A DNA stretch of 64,000 nucleotides from Nymphaea colorata (taxonomy: Eukaryota; Streptophyta; Magnoliopsida; Nymphaeales; Nymphaeaceae): NCBI RefSeq assembly GCF_008831285.2, contig NC_045142.1, positions 23,125,300 to 23,189,299 of the forward strand, in the 5' to 3' direction. Numbering within the stretch: position 1 is the first letter of the stretch; each line of letters starts with the position of its first letter. The notes beneath the pieces are model-generated. The model saw only the letters and a program-made list of their open reading frames with translations. It ran no database searches and was not told where the DNA came from. The position numbers were made by a program, and so were the translations under genes. Shown here piece after piece: positions 47,264-58,608 of this stretch.

Positions 47264-47297
<34 letters not shown>
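47264..47297. repeat. (TA)n microsatellite
   Basis: About 17 TA units between the short hairpin and the next foldback. Confidence 0.95.
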
Positions 47298-47300
<3 letters not shown>

Positions 47301-47330
47301 GAGAGACTGACATCCTCCGGCCATCCGAAT

Positions 47331-47703
47331 GTTGCTTTCTTGTGACTCAATAATGTAAAGTGGAGTAAGCCCAAATTGGAGATCAAATAAAGCTCGACTA
47401 CCATGAGTGTTGAAATTAGCGGAAGAAAAAGCAATGAGCACCATGCGGTAGAAACAGGCCCTTCCCCATCTGAGATGAGATCACAAAAGATAGGAAAAAG
47501 AGGACCAATAAGGAAATCCCCTTTGGGCCTCTTTTTTCTACGTTTTGTGATGTTCATCTGACAGGGGGAAAGGCCTGTTTCTAGCACACGGTGCTCATTG
47601 CTGTTTCTTCAGCTAATTTCACCATTCATGCTAGTGGAACTTAATTTTAACTCCAATTTGGGTTTACTCCACTTTACATTATTGAGTTCACAAGAAAGCA
47701 AAA
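47331..47703. repeat. Foldback with ~175-bp arms
   Basis: Arms 47,331-47,506 and 47,525-47,703 are imperfect reverse complements (TTGCTTTCTTGTGACTCAAT against TTGAGTTCACAAGAAAGCAA); loop about 18 nt. Flanked on both sides by (TA)n tracts. Confidence 0.85.
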
Positions 47704-47805
47704 GACTCTTTCTGCTCCTCCTGAGACCTTTCTTTGTCATGTGGACAGTTTTTCACTTGGATCCGTTCCTTCATTTTGAGAATGCGCTTATATATATATA
47801 CAGGT

Positions 47806-47930
47806 ATGGTGACTCTAGTTATTTTTTTAATACATTAAGAGATATCAGAATAAATAAATAAATAAATAAATATATATATATATATATGGTGACTCTAGTT
47901 TTTTTTTTTTAATACATTAAGAGAAATCAG
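47806..47930 (+). repeat. Tandem duplication with microsatellite
   Basis: TGGTGACTCTAGTT ... AATACATTAAGAGA...ATCAGA occurs at about 47,808 and 47,888, separated by (AAAT)n(TA)n at 47,850-47,888. Confidence 0.8.
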
Positions 47931-48276
47931 ATTGGTGACGTCTGATCTAATACTGGACAGCCCACAACACTCATCTCTTTCCCTCTCCTCTCTCCCGATC
48001 CCTCACCCCCTCCCCCTATCTCTTTCTCCCTCGACCTCTTCTCTTCAAAGGGGAGCATCCCCACTGGGCCCCCTAACCTTTACCCATCACAATAGGTAGA
48101 TGAACGGAGGAGCCCCGGCAGACCCTCCTTGAGAGAGATGAGAGAGGAAGAGAAAATGAGAGAGAGGGAGAGAGAAAGAAGGGAGAGTGTAAAGTAATCT
48201 GGGCCATCCAATCTTAGATTGGACGGCTCAGATCTGATGTCACTTGATGTCATTAAATAGTAGAATCACCATCCAA

Positions 48277-48278
<2 letters not shown>
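47931..48278. other. Intergenic DNA, CT/GA-rich
   Basis: A pyrimidine-rich tract (47,970-48,050) and a purine-rich tract (48,130-48,190) face each other. GGACGGCTCAGATCTGATG near 48,220 partly mirrors GGTGACGTCTGATC near 47,934, suggesting a degenerate inverted-repeat element ending in the adjacent (TA)n tracts. Confidence 0.35.

Positions 48279-48358
<80 letters not shown>
48279..48358. repeat. Compound microsatellite (TA)n(TG)n
   Basis: About 27 TA units then about 13 TG units. Confidence 0.95.
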
Positions 48359-48861
48359 GCATAGGAAACCCAAACATGTGAAAAGAGAGAGAGAACAGAC
48401 TATAAAGACTGCACCATGAATGCCAAATGCTCACAAACTTGAGAGTCGAAAAATGTTTTGTTTCCTCGCCTTCTCCTTTTCCACATATTTCTTTTATAGA
48501 ACAAAAGAGAGAGGAGGGGGAAAGGAAGAGGAGCAAGCTCACCATCATGATAACACTCTTTGGCGCTTGAAGTTGATGGTCTAACGCTATAAACTGCATT
48601 TAAAGACCTTCAACTCCATCTCCAAGACCCAACGACCGTCATCACTGTCATTATCATCATGGTGATCAATTCCAAGGCCAATAGGAGAAAAAAAAAAGGA
48701 AAAATTTTTCAATCTGGAAACCAATACCTTCAAAATTCAAACAAAGAGAAAGGAGGAGAAGAAGATTACGTATCGATTGGTTGGCCATTTGAAAGGAATC
48801 GAAGGGCCTTGGTTTATTGAAGTCCAAACCTTGGAGGGTACAACTATAAGTTAGACGGAAC
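48359..48861. other. Intergenic DNA, no gene seen
   Basis: Purine-rich patches and no conserved frame on either strand; nothing else recognised. Confidence 0.45.
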
Positions 48862-49041
48862 CAGTGGCCAAGCCACATGGTGGCTAGTGTGGGCACTTGC
48901 CCACACCGGCCTCACAAACTTTACTTATTTTTATGTTAATAATTTATATATTTGGTTGTTTTTTTTATATATAAGTGCCTCTTAAAACATTAAAATTATT
49001 GAACTAGTGCCCCCACTAGCCAAAATTTCTAGCTCCGCTAG
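48862..49041. mobile_element. hAT-like element (GGCGGAGCCAG group)
   Basis: CAGTGGCCAAGCCACATGG to TTTCTAGCTCCGCTAG, inverted termini with GTGGGCACTTGCCCAC just inside the left end. AT-rich interior. No matching flanking duplication, so the ends may have decayed. Confidence 0.6.
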
Positions 49042-49332
49042 TTGGTGGGACCATGAGGGTAGATTGGGAGCAAAGCTTTCAATACATGCCATTCAAGTTT
49101 GTCTAGACAATCCATGGTTTTACCTTCAAGTTATGGTAAACAAAATAGACTTGCAAATGATCTCAAGTTGTCTTAATAAGTAAATTTGATTGTTTTAGCT
49201 TGTTCTCAGTGCTTAAGAGTACAAAAAAAAAAAATCTGATTTCAGTAGCACTGCAGTTTTAAGTATCTTTTGGGTGAGCAAGTATTTCATCCTACCACTC
49301 AAGTAGAGGGTCTGTTTTAGTGTCTTGAAGTG

Positions 49333-49462
49333 GTACCTCTGCTTTACTTCCAAGTGTTAAAAGGTAAGTTGTCAATTAAAAGCGGAGTGCCTAAGTAGTA
49401 CCTCTGCTTTACTTCCAAATGTTAAAAGATAAGTTGTCAATTAATAGCGGAGTGCGTAGCCG
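49333..49462 (+). repeat. 65-bp tandem duplication
   Basis: GTACCTCTGCTTTACTTCCA starts at 49,333 and again at 49,398, and both copies run to AGCGGAGTGC. Two units with few differences. Confidence 0.9.
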
Positions 49463-49621
49463 TGGTCTTCATCAATTTTAATTCATAAAACCTACCCGAA
49501 TCCATTTCATGAGAGACTTATGCAGTATGAGTAGTATGGGACCTGACTAATTCATGTTATATATATATATATATATATATAGATAGATAGATATAGAGAG
49601 AGACAGAGAGAGAGAGAGAGA
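49463..49621. repeat. R1 fragment and (TA)n(GATA)n(GA)n microsatellite
   Basis: CATTTCATGAGAGACTTATG marks the R1-type block, followed by (TA)n, (GATA)n and (GA)n at 49,558-49,621. Confidence 0.8.
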
Positions 49622-49769
49622 ACACAAGTTTCTCTGTCTCTCTAGTTGCTCCCACCTCACACACACAAAGCCTCATGCATTTGCATCAGACTGCATGTAA
49701 GAGAGGCCAGATCATTCGGATGGCAGGAGGATTTTGGTGCCCCTATAACAGCCCCCAAATTAAAACAAG

Positions 49770-50110
49770 CCCTTACCAAAGTCCCCACTTACCACCAAGT
49801 CTTCCTCTCACAAGAAAGGTATTTTAGCTGAAAACAGATTCTGGAAATTCTTTTTCTGCTTATAATTATAAATTTTGTTAAAGAAGTTAAGCACTTTTGC
49901 TATTATAGAAAAACTTTTAGTTGCTTTTCAATAGTACTTTTTGTTCCTAAATTGTATCCCTAACCTTCTAAGCAAAGTCTGACTTTGAGTAAGGACAGAA
50001 AAATTTTATTTTTTTTCAAAAGTTTAAAAGAAACAACCATGGAAAAGATCTAGATGAAATATTAATAATGAGAACTATTTTTTTTTATCTTTCAGCATTC
50101 AACACAAGTA
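49770..50110 (+). repeat. Diverged copy of the 14,150-14,600 segment
   Basis: CACTTACCACCAAGTCTTCC, CTCACAAGAAAGG, TTGCTATTATAGAAAAACTT and ATCTTTCAGCATTCAAC match the loop and arm of the 12,959 foldback family in order. Confidence 0.65.
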
Positions 50111-50627
50111 TATATTCTAAAAATACTATGTTCTTGTTTCACAAAATCACTTTTACCTTCGGTGTTTGATTTTTAAAATTTAAAAACAATATATATGTCT
50201 TAAAAATATATGTTATATAGCATGTTTTCTAAAAAACACAAGTACGTGATCGGATAGGTCAGATCGGATCCATTTTGCTTCACAAATCATATCCTGCCAA
50301 AGATCTGATGGAAACAGCTATGTGATGTCACACATCACGATAGAATGAATTTTGACAAATGTAGTTCTTCCCATCAGACCTTAGGCTTATGTGGGTATGA
50401 TATGGATCTGATGGATCTTAGGTGTGATACAATATCACATCCTACTTATATCCAAAATTAGGTATATATCTAAAGCAAACCCAGTAGAATCCAATTCGAA
50501 TTCCATACATTCACCATGAGTCTAATTTTCGTGGGAAAGTTTTAGGCATTCAAACACCATTCCTCAACAGAAGAAAAATTAATCAGTTAATTGCATATCG
50601 ATCCATGAAGAAAAGGAGAGAAACAAC

Positions 50628-51001
50628 TAGGGATGTCAACAGATTGTATTTGGATTGGATATACTCTTAATCATATCCGCTTTTGCGAATATTCACATAT
50701 TCAGATTGGAATTCGGATTTGAATATAAATAAAAAAAGTCATACACGAAATCCGATTTTTATGTTCATACTGAACTTGAATCCAAATTTTGAACCAGGTT
50801 TTGCCAATTTTAAAAATGTAATATACTAGAAACAACATATTTGTCTTAAAATGAATCTGATCCAAATCCGTATCGGATGCCATTTATTAAGTCTGAATCC
50901 GATCTGATTTCTTAATCGGATATTAACTTTTTTCTCATAGCTGATTTTTCATATCGGTTCGGTTGGATATCAGATTCAAATCAAATATATTGACATCTCT
51001 A
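50628..51001. mobile_element. hAT-like element of the TAGGGATGTCAA group
   Basis: Begins TAGGGATGTCAACAG and ends TATTGACATCTCTA, near-perfect inverted repeats. Flanks GAAACAAC and AAAAAAAC match at six of eight bases. The related sequence at 15,320-15,360 runs through this point without the insert. Interior of GATTCGGATT / GAATCCAAAT motifs; non-coding. Confidence 0.75.
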
Positions 51002-51009
51002 AAAAAAAC

Positions 51010-51192
51010 TGCTTGAACCCAAGGATGATCCAATGGTTCACAAAATAAACACAGGAATCATTTGGAACAAAACATCCAAAGGCGATTTGAGCAAATGATA
51101 CGTGGACCAGATTTCTGGTACTCCAAAAAAATGTGAGACTTTTCTGGATCTGCCATGTAGAATGAAAAAGGGATTGGGTTCTTGGACACTTA
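51010..51192 (+). repeat. Copy of the 15,340-15,540 segment
   Basis: Shares GGACCAGATTT, GATCTGCCATGTAGA and GTTCTTGGACACT with 15,440-15,530, in the same order. Confidence 0.6.
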
Positions 51193-51401
51193 AGGTAGTG
51201 TTTAACCGCCCGGGATCTTACATCTGAGGCTACATAGAAAGGTGCGTTTTGAAATATCCTCAATTTAAACAAACTGAGAATTTCAATAGCATAGATTTTA
51301 AGATCCGATTGGGAGGAAGAGGTGGTCCGACCATAAATCCATGGATCTGAATATCTCAGATTACCACGAACCTGGGATCCATGGTGAAACCAGCACAATT
51401 A
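51193..51401. mobile_element. Short inverted-terminal-repeat element (MITE-like)
   Basis: Begins GGTAGTGTTTAACCGCCCGG and ends ATCCATGGTGAAACCAGCAC. Related to 11,823-11,970. No transposase. Confidence 0.45.
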
Positions 51402-51880
51402 TTTAAGCGTGTTTGGTTTCGAGTTAGAATCAAATCTGATAGTCAAAGTTGAAAAATCCTTGTACCGGATCCAACACATTTGTAGCCCCTATTCCCCCCA
51501 ACAACTTTCTGTCAATTGGATATGGTACGATGGATGAGATGGCATTTGAAAGAATCTGAGGGATCTGTCATCAAAGTCCAAACCTGTGGAAGGTACATTG
51601 GTATTAACAACAAAAGAGGTGTGGGGGCAATTATTTACACAAACCCAAAAAATCATATTTTTATTTTGATGTTTGAGAGAAATGTTCTTAATTTTGATAT
51701 TGATACCTTTTAAAATTTTATAACCAGTGCCCCTTAGATAAATATTTCTGGCTCCACCCGTAGATGGTATATTAGACAGAACGATGAGTGTGATTGGGGA
51801 AGAGGAAGAATGCCAGCGTTTGGGGGAGAAGAGTATTGGAAAAAATTAATATGAACAAGAAGAAGAATAATTGAACGTGA
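51402..51880. other. Intergenic DNA with a hAT-like right end
   Basis: ATTTCTGGCTCCACCCGTAG near 51,747 is a right end of the GGCGGAGCCAG group; its left partner is unclear. No gene seen. Confidence 0.4.
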
Positions 51881-52330
51881 TTCAGTGTTTAATCACCTAC
51901 ATCCATGGAAGGTCACAACTATCTACCTTGAGGTTGGTAAGTGTGCAGCATGTCTTTATGTATAAGTCATGCATCTAATATTGCCCTTTATGTTAAGGAA
52001 CAGTTGTAACTTCTTTTTTATTAACATTGAATGCAAAATATTTTGTATTTATGGCACCATGATCATCTACCATAAATACTTTATTCATCTTTTTTCTTTG
52101 ATTTTAGCTTGGTTTTTTATGTGTTCATTCATACTTGATGTTATGTGTTCATTCATACTTGATGCCATCCTTTATGGCTTTCCTCCTCTCTCAAACTGGA
52201 TGACTATTCGTTTCTACCATTGTTTCATGAAGTTTTTTTCAAAACTGGATCGAGTCCTTGGTCTGATAAAGAAATCAATGACCCCCATAGACATATTAGG
52301 TAGATATGCCAATGGGTCATATTAAAAAAT
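51881..52330 (+). repeat. R1 fragment with a 24-bp tandem duplication
   Basis: AAGTCATGCATCTAATATTG, AAGGAACAGTTGTAACTTC and GCACCATGATCATCTACCAT match R1 in order. ATGTGTTCATTCATACTTGA is tandemly repeated at 52,119 and 52,143. Confidence 0.75.
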
Positions 52331-52594
52331 GATAATATGGTTAACTGTTTTTGCCTTTTCAGATATTCACATAGTTGGATTTTACATTCTGAATTTGACC
52401 TGAATCTGTTTTTTCACATTTATATATGAATTGGAACCTGAATTTTGAACCGAATCTGATCTAGATTCTGAATTTGATCTAGATTCTGAATCCGATTAGA
52501 TATTTATGTATATCTGAAACTGAATACCAATCCCAATATGATTCAGAATATAATCTAGATTCTGAATCTGATTATAATTAAGTCCTATTTTACC
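52331..52594. mobile_element. Fragment of the TAGGGATGTCAA group interior
   Basis: Dense GATCTAGATTCTGAATTTG / GATTCAGAATATAATC repeats like the interiors at 15,691 and 50,628. No terminal repeats. Confidence 0.4.
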
Positions 52595-52840
52595 AAAACT
52601 TATGTTTTTAATTAGTTTCTGGAATCTGGTTTACATTTTTGAGTTTAAAAACACCATTTTAACAAAAGTGGGCTTCTCACAAGCTCAGTTTTGAGTGTCA
52701 TCTAAATATGCCTAAGACGGCATAATAAAATGGTATTTTGCTTCCAAAATTTTGTTTTTAAAAGTCATGCAAACACATCCTAGGAATTGAACTTTTTCTT
52801 TAACTTATATTGCTTTTAACTTATATTGCTTTAAGGTTAG
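52595..52840 (+). repeat. Dispersed repeat R2, partial copy 3
   Basis: GTTTAAAAACACCATTTTA, CTCACAAGCTCAGTTTTGAG and GGAATTGAACTTTTTCTTTA match R2 copy 2 (40,150-40,325). It ends at another hAT-like left end (GGGGCCGAGCCAAGGG, about 52,840). Confidence 0.7.
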
Positions 52841-53592
52841 GGGCCGAGCCAAGGGCCATGACCCCCATTCAAATTTTCAAAAAAAAGGAAATTTTCACAT
52901 GCAATTTTACAAAAAGTTCATTTAGTCTACATAAAAACTTTGAAAAATAGTGTTTCGGTTTCTCTTAAAATTGTAAGATCATTAAATATAAACATTTATT
53001 ACAAAATAAATCTCATCTGAATTCGTATCCAAATTGAACCAATATTTATATATATTCAGATCTGAATTCAATCAGATGTCATTTCTTAAATCTGAATCTA
53101 ATCTGATTTTTGAATAAGATATTAAGGGTTTTTCCATGTCTTATTTTTTAAAAACGGTTTGATTGGATATCCACTAATTCATTTCCAGTCGCACTGACGT
53201 GAGTGAGTTACAACTTAAAAATATAAAAAAATTTTACGGCACAAATTTAAAGGGAGCAAACGTAAAAGGTAAAATCCAGTTTTAGAAACAAATGATGCGA
53301 GAGTTTTCAAAATCATATGTTACATGAGATGCTGAGAACTATTATTAAAAAAAATATCGTTGGATCCATAAAAACAAGCTAGCATATAAAAACCTTTTGT
53401 TTTTGTTTGTTTTTTCTTTAATTTTATTTGGGGAAAACTACGCAGGCAATAAAACTTTTAATGCCGTTCCCTCGCTCCTACTAAAAAACAAATTTTCAAA
53501 ATTTTATATGCAAATTTTTAAAAAATTTACATATCTTATATAAAAATAAAAAAAAAATGATATTTTGGTTGTCTGTTGAAAGCCTCCCACCA
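52841..53592. other. hAT-like remnant and AT-rich DNA
   Basis: GGGGCCGAGCCAAGGGCC is a left end of the GGCGGAGCCAG group, followed by the usual AT-rich interior. Right end not located. 53,020-53,180 has GAATCCAAAT-type motifs. No gene seen. Confidence 0.4.
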
Positions 53593-54452
53593 TATATACT
53601 ACACGCCGATGCTTTTTTCTGTTTTGCTTTATTGCTTTTCATTTTTAAAGGTTAGAAGGTGCCATGTGCAGTTTGGCACAGTGAGTGGAGTGCGCCATGA
53701 CCACCACGAGCCAGCTAAATTTTCTGGGACAAACAAGAGGGGACACTTTTCTGATCGATCTTTGTCACTTGCAACACAGAATGAAACTTTGGATATGCTT
53801 TTCAAGCCTTACATGTGTTTCGACTTCCGATGTGTAAAACAAATAAGTGGAGCACGATAATCTGCATTGGATTATATGAACTATTTATGATACTTAGAAC
53901 TAAAAGGAATTGTTGTGGTTTTCCTTGTAAGACACTCAAAAGTGTTGAGTGAGTGAGAAATGCCAATAGCTTCTTCATCAAGTCTGAAGAATTTTTCAAA
54001 TATACAACCCTGTGTTATTGCTTGTGGACAGAATAAAGCCTTACACTAAGTATGTGCACTACCAAACACCCTCACGCCGACAAAAAAGCGGCATTTGATG
54101 AACACCATCCACCAAGATCTGTGAGGCCCATTGAGTTCTAAAGTAACATAAATAGTTCATATAATCCAATAGAGATTATCGTGCTCCACTTATTTGGTTT
54201 ACACATCGGAAGTCGAAACACATGTAAGGCTTGAAAAGCATAGCCAAAGTTTCTTCCTGTTGCAAGTGACAAAGATCGATCAGAAAAGTGTCTCCCCTTG
54301 TTTGTCGCAGAAAGTTTAGCTCTCTCCTGGTGGTGGTCGTGGCGGTCTCAATCTGGTCCACTCACTGTGCCAAACTGCACTTGGCACCTTATAGCGTTAA
54401 GAGTGAAAAGCAATAAAGCAAAACAGAAAAAAGCATCGGCCTGTAGTATATT
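53593..54452. repeat. Large foldback with ~310-bp arms, coding-looking sequence in both
   Basis: Arms 53,593-53,900 and 54,135-54,452 are reverse complements with moderate divergence; loop 234 bp. Both arms encode MLFKPYMCFDFRCV followed after one changed residue by QISGAR, in otherwise different open frames. I do not recognise the peptide. The loop contains CGACAAAAAAGCGGC and nothing identifiable. Confidence 0.88.
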
Positions 54453-54461
54453 CAGCATCAT

Positions 54462-54884
54462 TTGACGAAAATCTCAGTGCGGAACTCAACGGCCCAGAAG
54501 ATTTTTATGGAGGAAGAAACTTTCGTAAACTGTAGGTGGCAGCAGCCGGGTGTCGACGCTTGTTTGTTCAGTTCTCTTCCGTCTGTCGACGAACTGATCA
54601 TCTCTCCAAATGATGTTGATCTTTCGTCAGAGGCCGTTCTTCTGTAAAAGTTTCAGGGGAGGGCAACCAAGTTTCTCTGAACTTCTGCCCCTGCATCTCC
54701 TGGAGCTTCATGTCATATGCGTCGCATGAGTTGCCCAATGCTGCCCTGGGTGTTTAGTTCTTACAGGTTGCAGTATCTCTGTCTGGAAATCCCTTTTCCC
54801 GGAGCTGCAAGATCAGCAGAAACCCCTCATAGTAAGATGAAGCTTGGATCTTGACATACGAGTATTTCTTAATTTCATGACACC
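54462..54884 (+). other. Gene-like fragment of unknown identity
   Basis: More balanced base composition than its surroundings and an open frame (54,462-54,647) containing MEEETFVNCRWQQPGVDAC and PSVDELIISPNDVDLSS before a TAA. No homologue recognised, no clear splice sites. Could be a captured exon carried with the neighbouring foldback, or chance. Confidence 0.25.
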
Positions 54885-57038
54885 TCTTCCTTCTTTCTCC
54901 CGCCTTTGCTACCTTCCTTCCCTTTGCTCCTCCTCGGCACTGCTTTCCCTTTGCTCCTCCCCGGCACTGCTTGCTCTAAGTACAGTACGCACCGTACACC
55001 ACCCACCCACTCATTTCTAACCGCTGCCCAAACGGGTCGTGAAACTTTTTAAATTTTTTTTATTGATATTTTTGAGATTTTTTTTTTCGACCCTTAAAAA
55101 TTTAAAATTTTATACCCAGTACCCCTTAGCCCCTTAGCGAGAATTTATAGCGAACAACCGTTTATTGGTAGCCCAGATTTGGCAATAACTCCATTTTCTG
55201 GTGGCCACATGCCCTGCTGTCAAGCCCACTTGAACATATACGCACAAATACAAAGACAAATGATAGATATATATATAAATATAGTGAGAGATAGAAGAAG
55301 AGTATTTGTTTATTCACATGTTCATGTAAGCTTGGGAGTTGTAGACAGCAGGGCACGTGGCCTCAGGATTTTTTTCAGGGACGGGTCAAACCATCCACGG
55401 GTTGGGCCAAGAGGAGGGACGGGTTGGGCCAAACTAAAAAAATTTGATTTTTTACATATAATTTTTTTTTTCTGGGCTGCACGTGACCACCCCTCAAAAT
55501 GAGCTGGAGGTTTGCCAAAACTAGGTGACAAGTCCAAGTTTGCTTCACGGAAATAATGTTTGAAACTGGATCGACTCCTTCATTTGATAAAGAAACAACG
55601 ATATATATATATATATATATACAGGCTTGTCATGTCCATGAGTAGTGCACGTGATACTTGTGTAGTTAGGGCTCAAAACAATGTCTCTCATGAAATTAAT
55701 TTTGGTAGGATTTTTTAAACCAAAATTGTAACATATACAGAAGATGGCCATTGGCTCCACTTTGACATTTAGTCAGGATTCCTTTCCTTTGTTGCCTTCA
55801 TTTATTAAAGTGGCGACTTCCTTTTCAATCAATTTGTTCACCCAACCAACCAGTACTAGACTGAAAATGAGGGATTCAAATTTATCATGACCTTTACATT
55901 TTTTTTTCACCTTTCGCTTCTCTTAGTATTACCATTGTCAGTCCTCACAGTAATTTTGGGCATATACAATAGCAAATTGATCTGCCCAAACTGGCAGTAC
56001 TCCGCGGACTCGTGGTGGTAAAACGAAGGCAAGAAAAGGGATGAAAGCAAAAAAGTAAAGGTCAGGATAAATTTGAATATTTCATTTGCTATCTTGTATT
56101 GATTGGTTGGGCCAATTAATTGATTGAAAAGGAAGTCCCCATTTCAGTAAAGGAAAGCAACAAAGGAAAGGAATCATGGCTAAATGTTAAAAGGGAGACA
56201 ATAACCATGTTTTATGTCACAATTTTGGTTAGTGTTGGCACAATGGTAGGGATGGGGCTTGCTAGATAGCTAGTTCTTGTTTCGCATCACCAGGGCATCA
56301 ATTCTCTGCACTACAAACAAGAGGTTACTAACATGCAAGTTGAAACAAGACACAATTGTCCCTCCGACTTTGCATCCAAAGTTGAGGAATACCCTATGCT
56401 TAGGGTCGGAGTTTGGGCTCTTTTGCAATTGGTAGGATGAAATACTTCACCTGCTCACATAGAAGCAAATTAACATGTTTCAATGTTTAATCACTATCAC
56501 TTATATCCATCGAAGGCTGCAAGTATCGACCATAGTGTTGATAGTGTGCAACATTTCATTATATAGCAGTCGTACATCCAAAGTTGCTGCTTTCAGTAAG
56601 GAGTTGTTCCATTTCTTTTTATTACCAATGAATGCAAAATATTTTTCATTTACTCGAGCTTGATCTTCTACCATAAAAATCTTCTTTTGAGATTTTCTCC
56701 TTGATTTTAACGTGGCCTTTTTTTATGGCATTCCATATTTGATGCCATACTTTATAGAATAAGGTCAAACAATACAGCCGTCCTATTATTATAGCATTTC
56801 ATTGAGATTGTCCCCTTCCTAGTTTTTTAAAATTTAAAAAAGCAAATATTTCTATTGTTAATCAAAGTCACACTCTGGTTAAAGTTGTAAAAACAAAAGT
56901 TAGAAATATCAGAAAGAAATATTGAAAAACATAGCAGGTATCTTTTTCTTTATTGGCAAAAGTGCCTAACTTTTATTTGATAAATTTAATAAAAAATGTT
57001 CAGAAATCTGTCAAAAATATATATATTTTTTCAAATTG

Positions 57039-57073
<35 letters not shown>

Positions 57074-57738
57074 TGTGTTTGTGTTGAATGTTACTTGATA
57101 GCTAAAATTGATAATTAACAACAGTTTATAATGTGTCATCCAATATTTTTTATTTAACAACAGAAGAGAACATGATCTTGAACCAGATTGCATCAAGCCA
57201 CCCATCGATCATGAGAAAAATAGTTTTGACCTTTTATTTACCGAATACATCAACAGTATTTATCCTTTTTATGATTTTCGCTCGTTTTGTTAATCACAAA
57301 AGAACTTAAAAATTAAAACAAGGACAAAAAAAAATTGTAAAAATGTATTAAAATAAAAATGGGTGCACCTTGTTTTATTAGAGCACACTCTTTCACCAAT
57401 CATAATGAACTTCTCATTTCTTAAATGAAGGCTTGGCAAGGGACCCAGCATGACTAGATAGGGGACCCCTGTTGGGCTAAAGCGCAATCTGACCCCGCGA
57501 TTGGCAAGTTATCGGACCAGGCCTGACCCAATTAAATTTGGGCGCAGGGCCACTTTCTTGACTACGTTTAGTGCGATGTATAATCCATATAAAAATGTAT
57601 AAGTTTGTATACATAAGAACAATCTTAGAAATCTTTGTGTACATAAGAACATTTACAAAGGCCTCAACGAGCCTCTAGGACCCAGCCTGTCTTGGCCTGA
57701 TAAATTATCCGCTAATTTAAGTCTGAGGGTCATTTTTA
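54885..57738 (+). repeat. Dispersed long repeat R1, copy D
   Basis: Colinear with copy C from GCTCCTCCTCGGCACTGC through CCACTTTCTTGACTACG to AGTCTGAGGGTC, where a retroelement LTR begins. 55,150-55,500 holds DNA not in copy C, including GACGGGTTGGGCC-type GC-banded sequence. Microsatellites at 55,601-55,621 and 57,039-57,073. Confidence 0.9.
57039..57073. repeat. Compound microsatellite (TA)n(TG)n
   Basis: At the same position of R1 as the (CA)n(TA)n tract of copy C. Confidence 0.9.
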
Positions 57739-58057
57739 TGGCGTTGGATAGTGGCCTTGAGCCCTATCATTGTTTCTCATAAATGCAAGTGGGCCTACCC
57801 GCAGTTACGAGATCATCTTCAAACTATTTTCTATAAATATCATTTTTGATAAAGTAAAAGATATTCTTTACATTGTTTATCTCTTCGTAGATCTCTCATT
57901 CACCCAACTGCAAGCTGGGCAAAGGAAAATCCTGTGAGGCTGCCTATGTAAGCCCAACAATACTCTAATTAGGGTTAATGCATTTGTGATTACACTAAGC
58001 GAGTCTCATAGAAGGAAACCCGTGAACTATCTCTGATTCAATTCTCTCTTCCTCCCT

Positions 58058-58090
<33 letters not shown>

Positions 58091-58233
58091 TTCTTCTTCT
58101 TCTTTTTCTTTTGCTCCTTTCTATAATTGGGGTTGTCACTGCTTCTTGCCGTGCATACTGGAACTGCTGGTGAACCTGCTGTGTAGAAGAAGAGGTGATT
58201 CAGGCCACTGTTCTGCTGCTGCTACAAGTTTCA
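57739..58233 (+). mobile_element. Probable Copia-type 5' LTR
   Basis: R1 copy D is interrupted at 57,738. The foreign sequence begins TGGCGTTGGATAGTGG and ends TTTCA at 58,233, followed by a spacer and a primer-binding site, so it has the TG...CA outline and position of an LTR. It includes a CT-rich leader and the (ATC)n array at 58,060-58,106. No second LTR lies in the window. Confidence 0.55.
58060..58106. repeat. (ATC)n(TTC)n microsatellite
   Basis: About ten ATC units then about five TTC units, inside the probable LTR. Confidence 0.95.
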
Positions 58234-58237
58234 ATAT

Positions 58238-58249
58238 TGGTATCAGAGT
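58238..58249 (+). promoter_or_regulatory. Retroelement primer-binding site (initiator tRNA-Met type)
   Basis: TGGTATCAGAGT matches, except its last base, the TGGTATCAGAGC site complementary to the 3' end of initiator methionine tRNA used by plant Copia elements, at the expected few bases past the LTR end. Confidence 0.7.
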
Positions 58250-58608
58250 CCGAGTTTATCCGAATTCCAATAAGTTCCTTAAGACTTCGGTGGTGCCTGT
58301 TATGTTTATGATGAATGCAGTTTGCACATGTAATATGCTGTATTTCGGATCATGTTTCTTAAATGTGAAACATTGCTAGACTATACTAATCTAAAGCATG
58401 AAGCATGATTCGGATTCTATTTTAGCTCTACAGATGTGATATATTGTGTTGTACTCTGCTTTCTGTATCCTTGAGTCTAAGAGAAACAGAAAGCAGAGTT
58501 GAGCTCTAGACTTAAGCATGCATATCTGTTGAGTGTTATGGAAGATGTCGAAAAATAAAATGCAATGACATGCATAAGGAATCAGAACCATCATAGAGGG
58601 TCTAGGGC

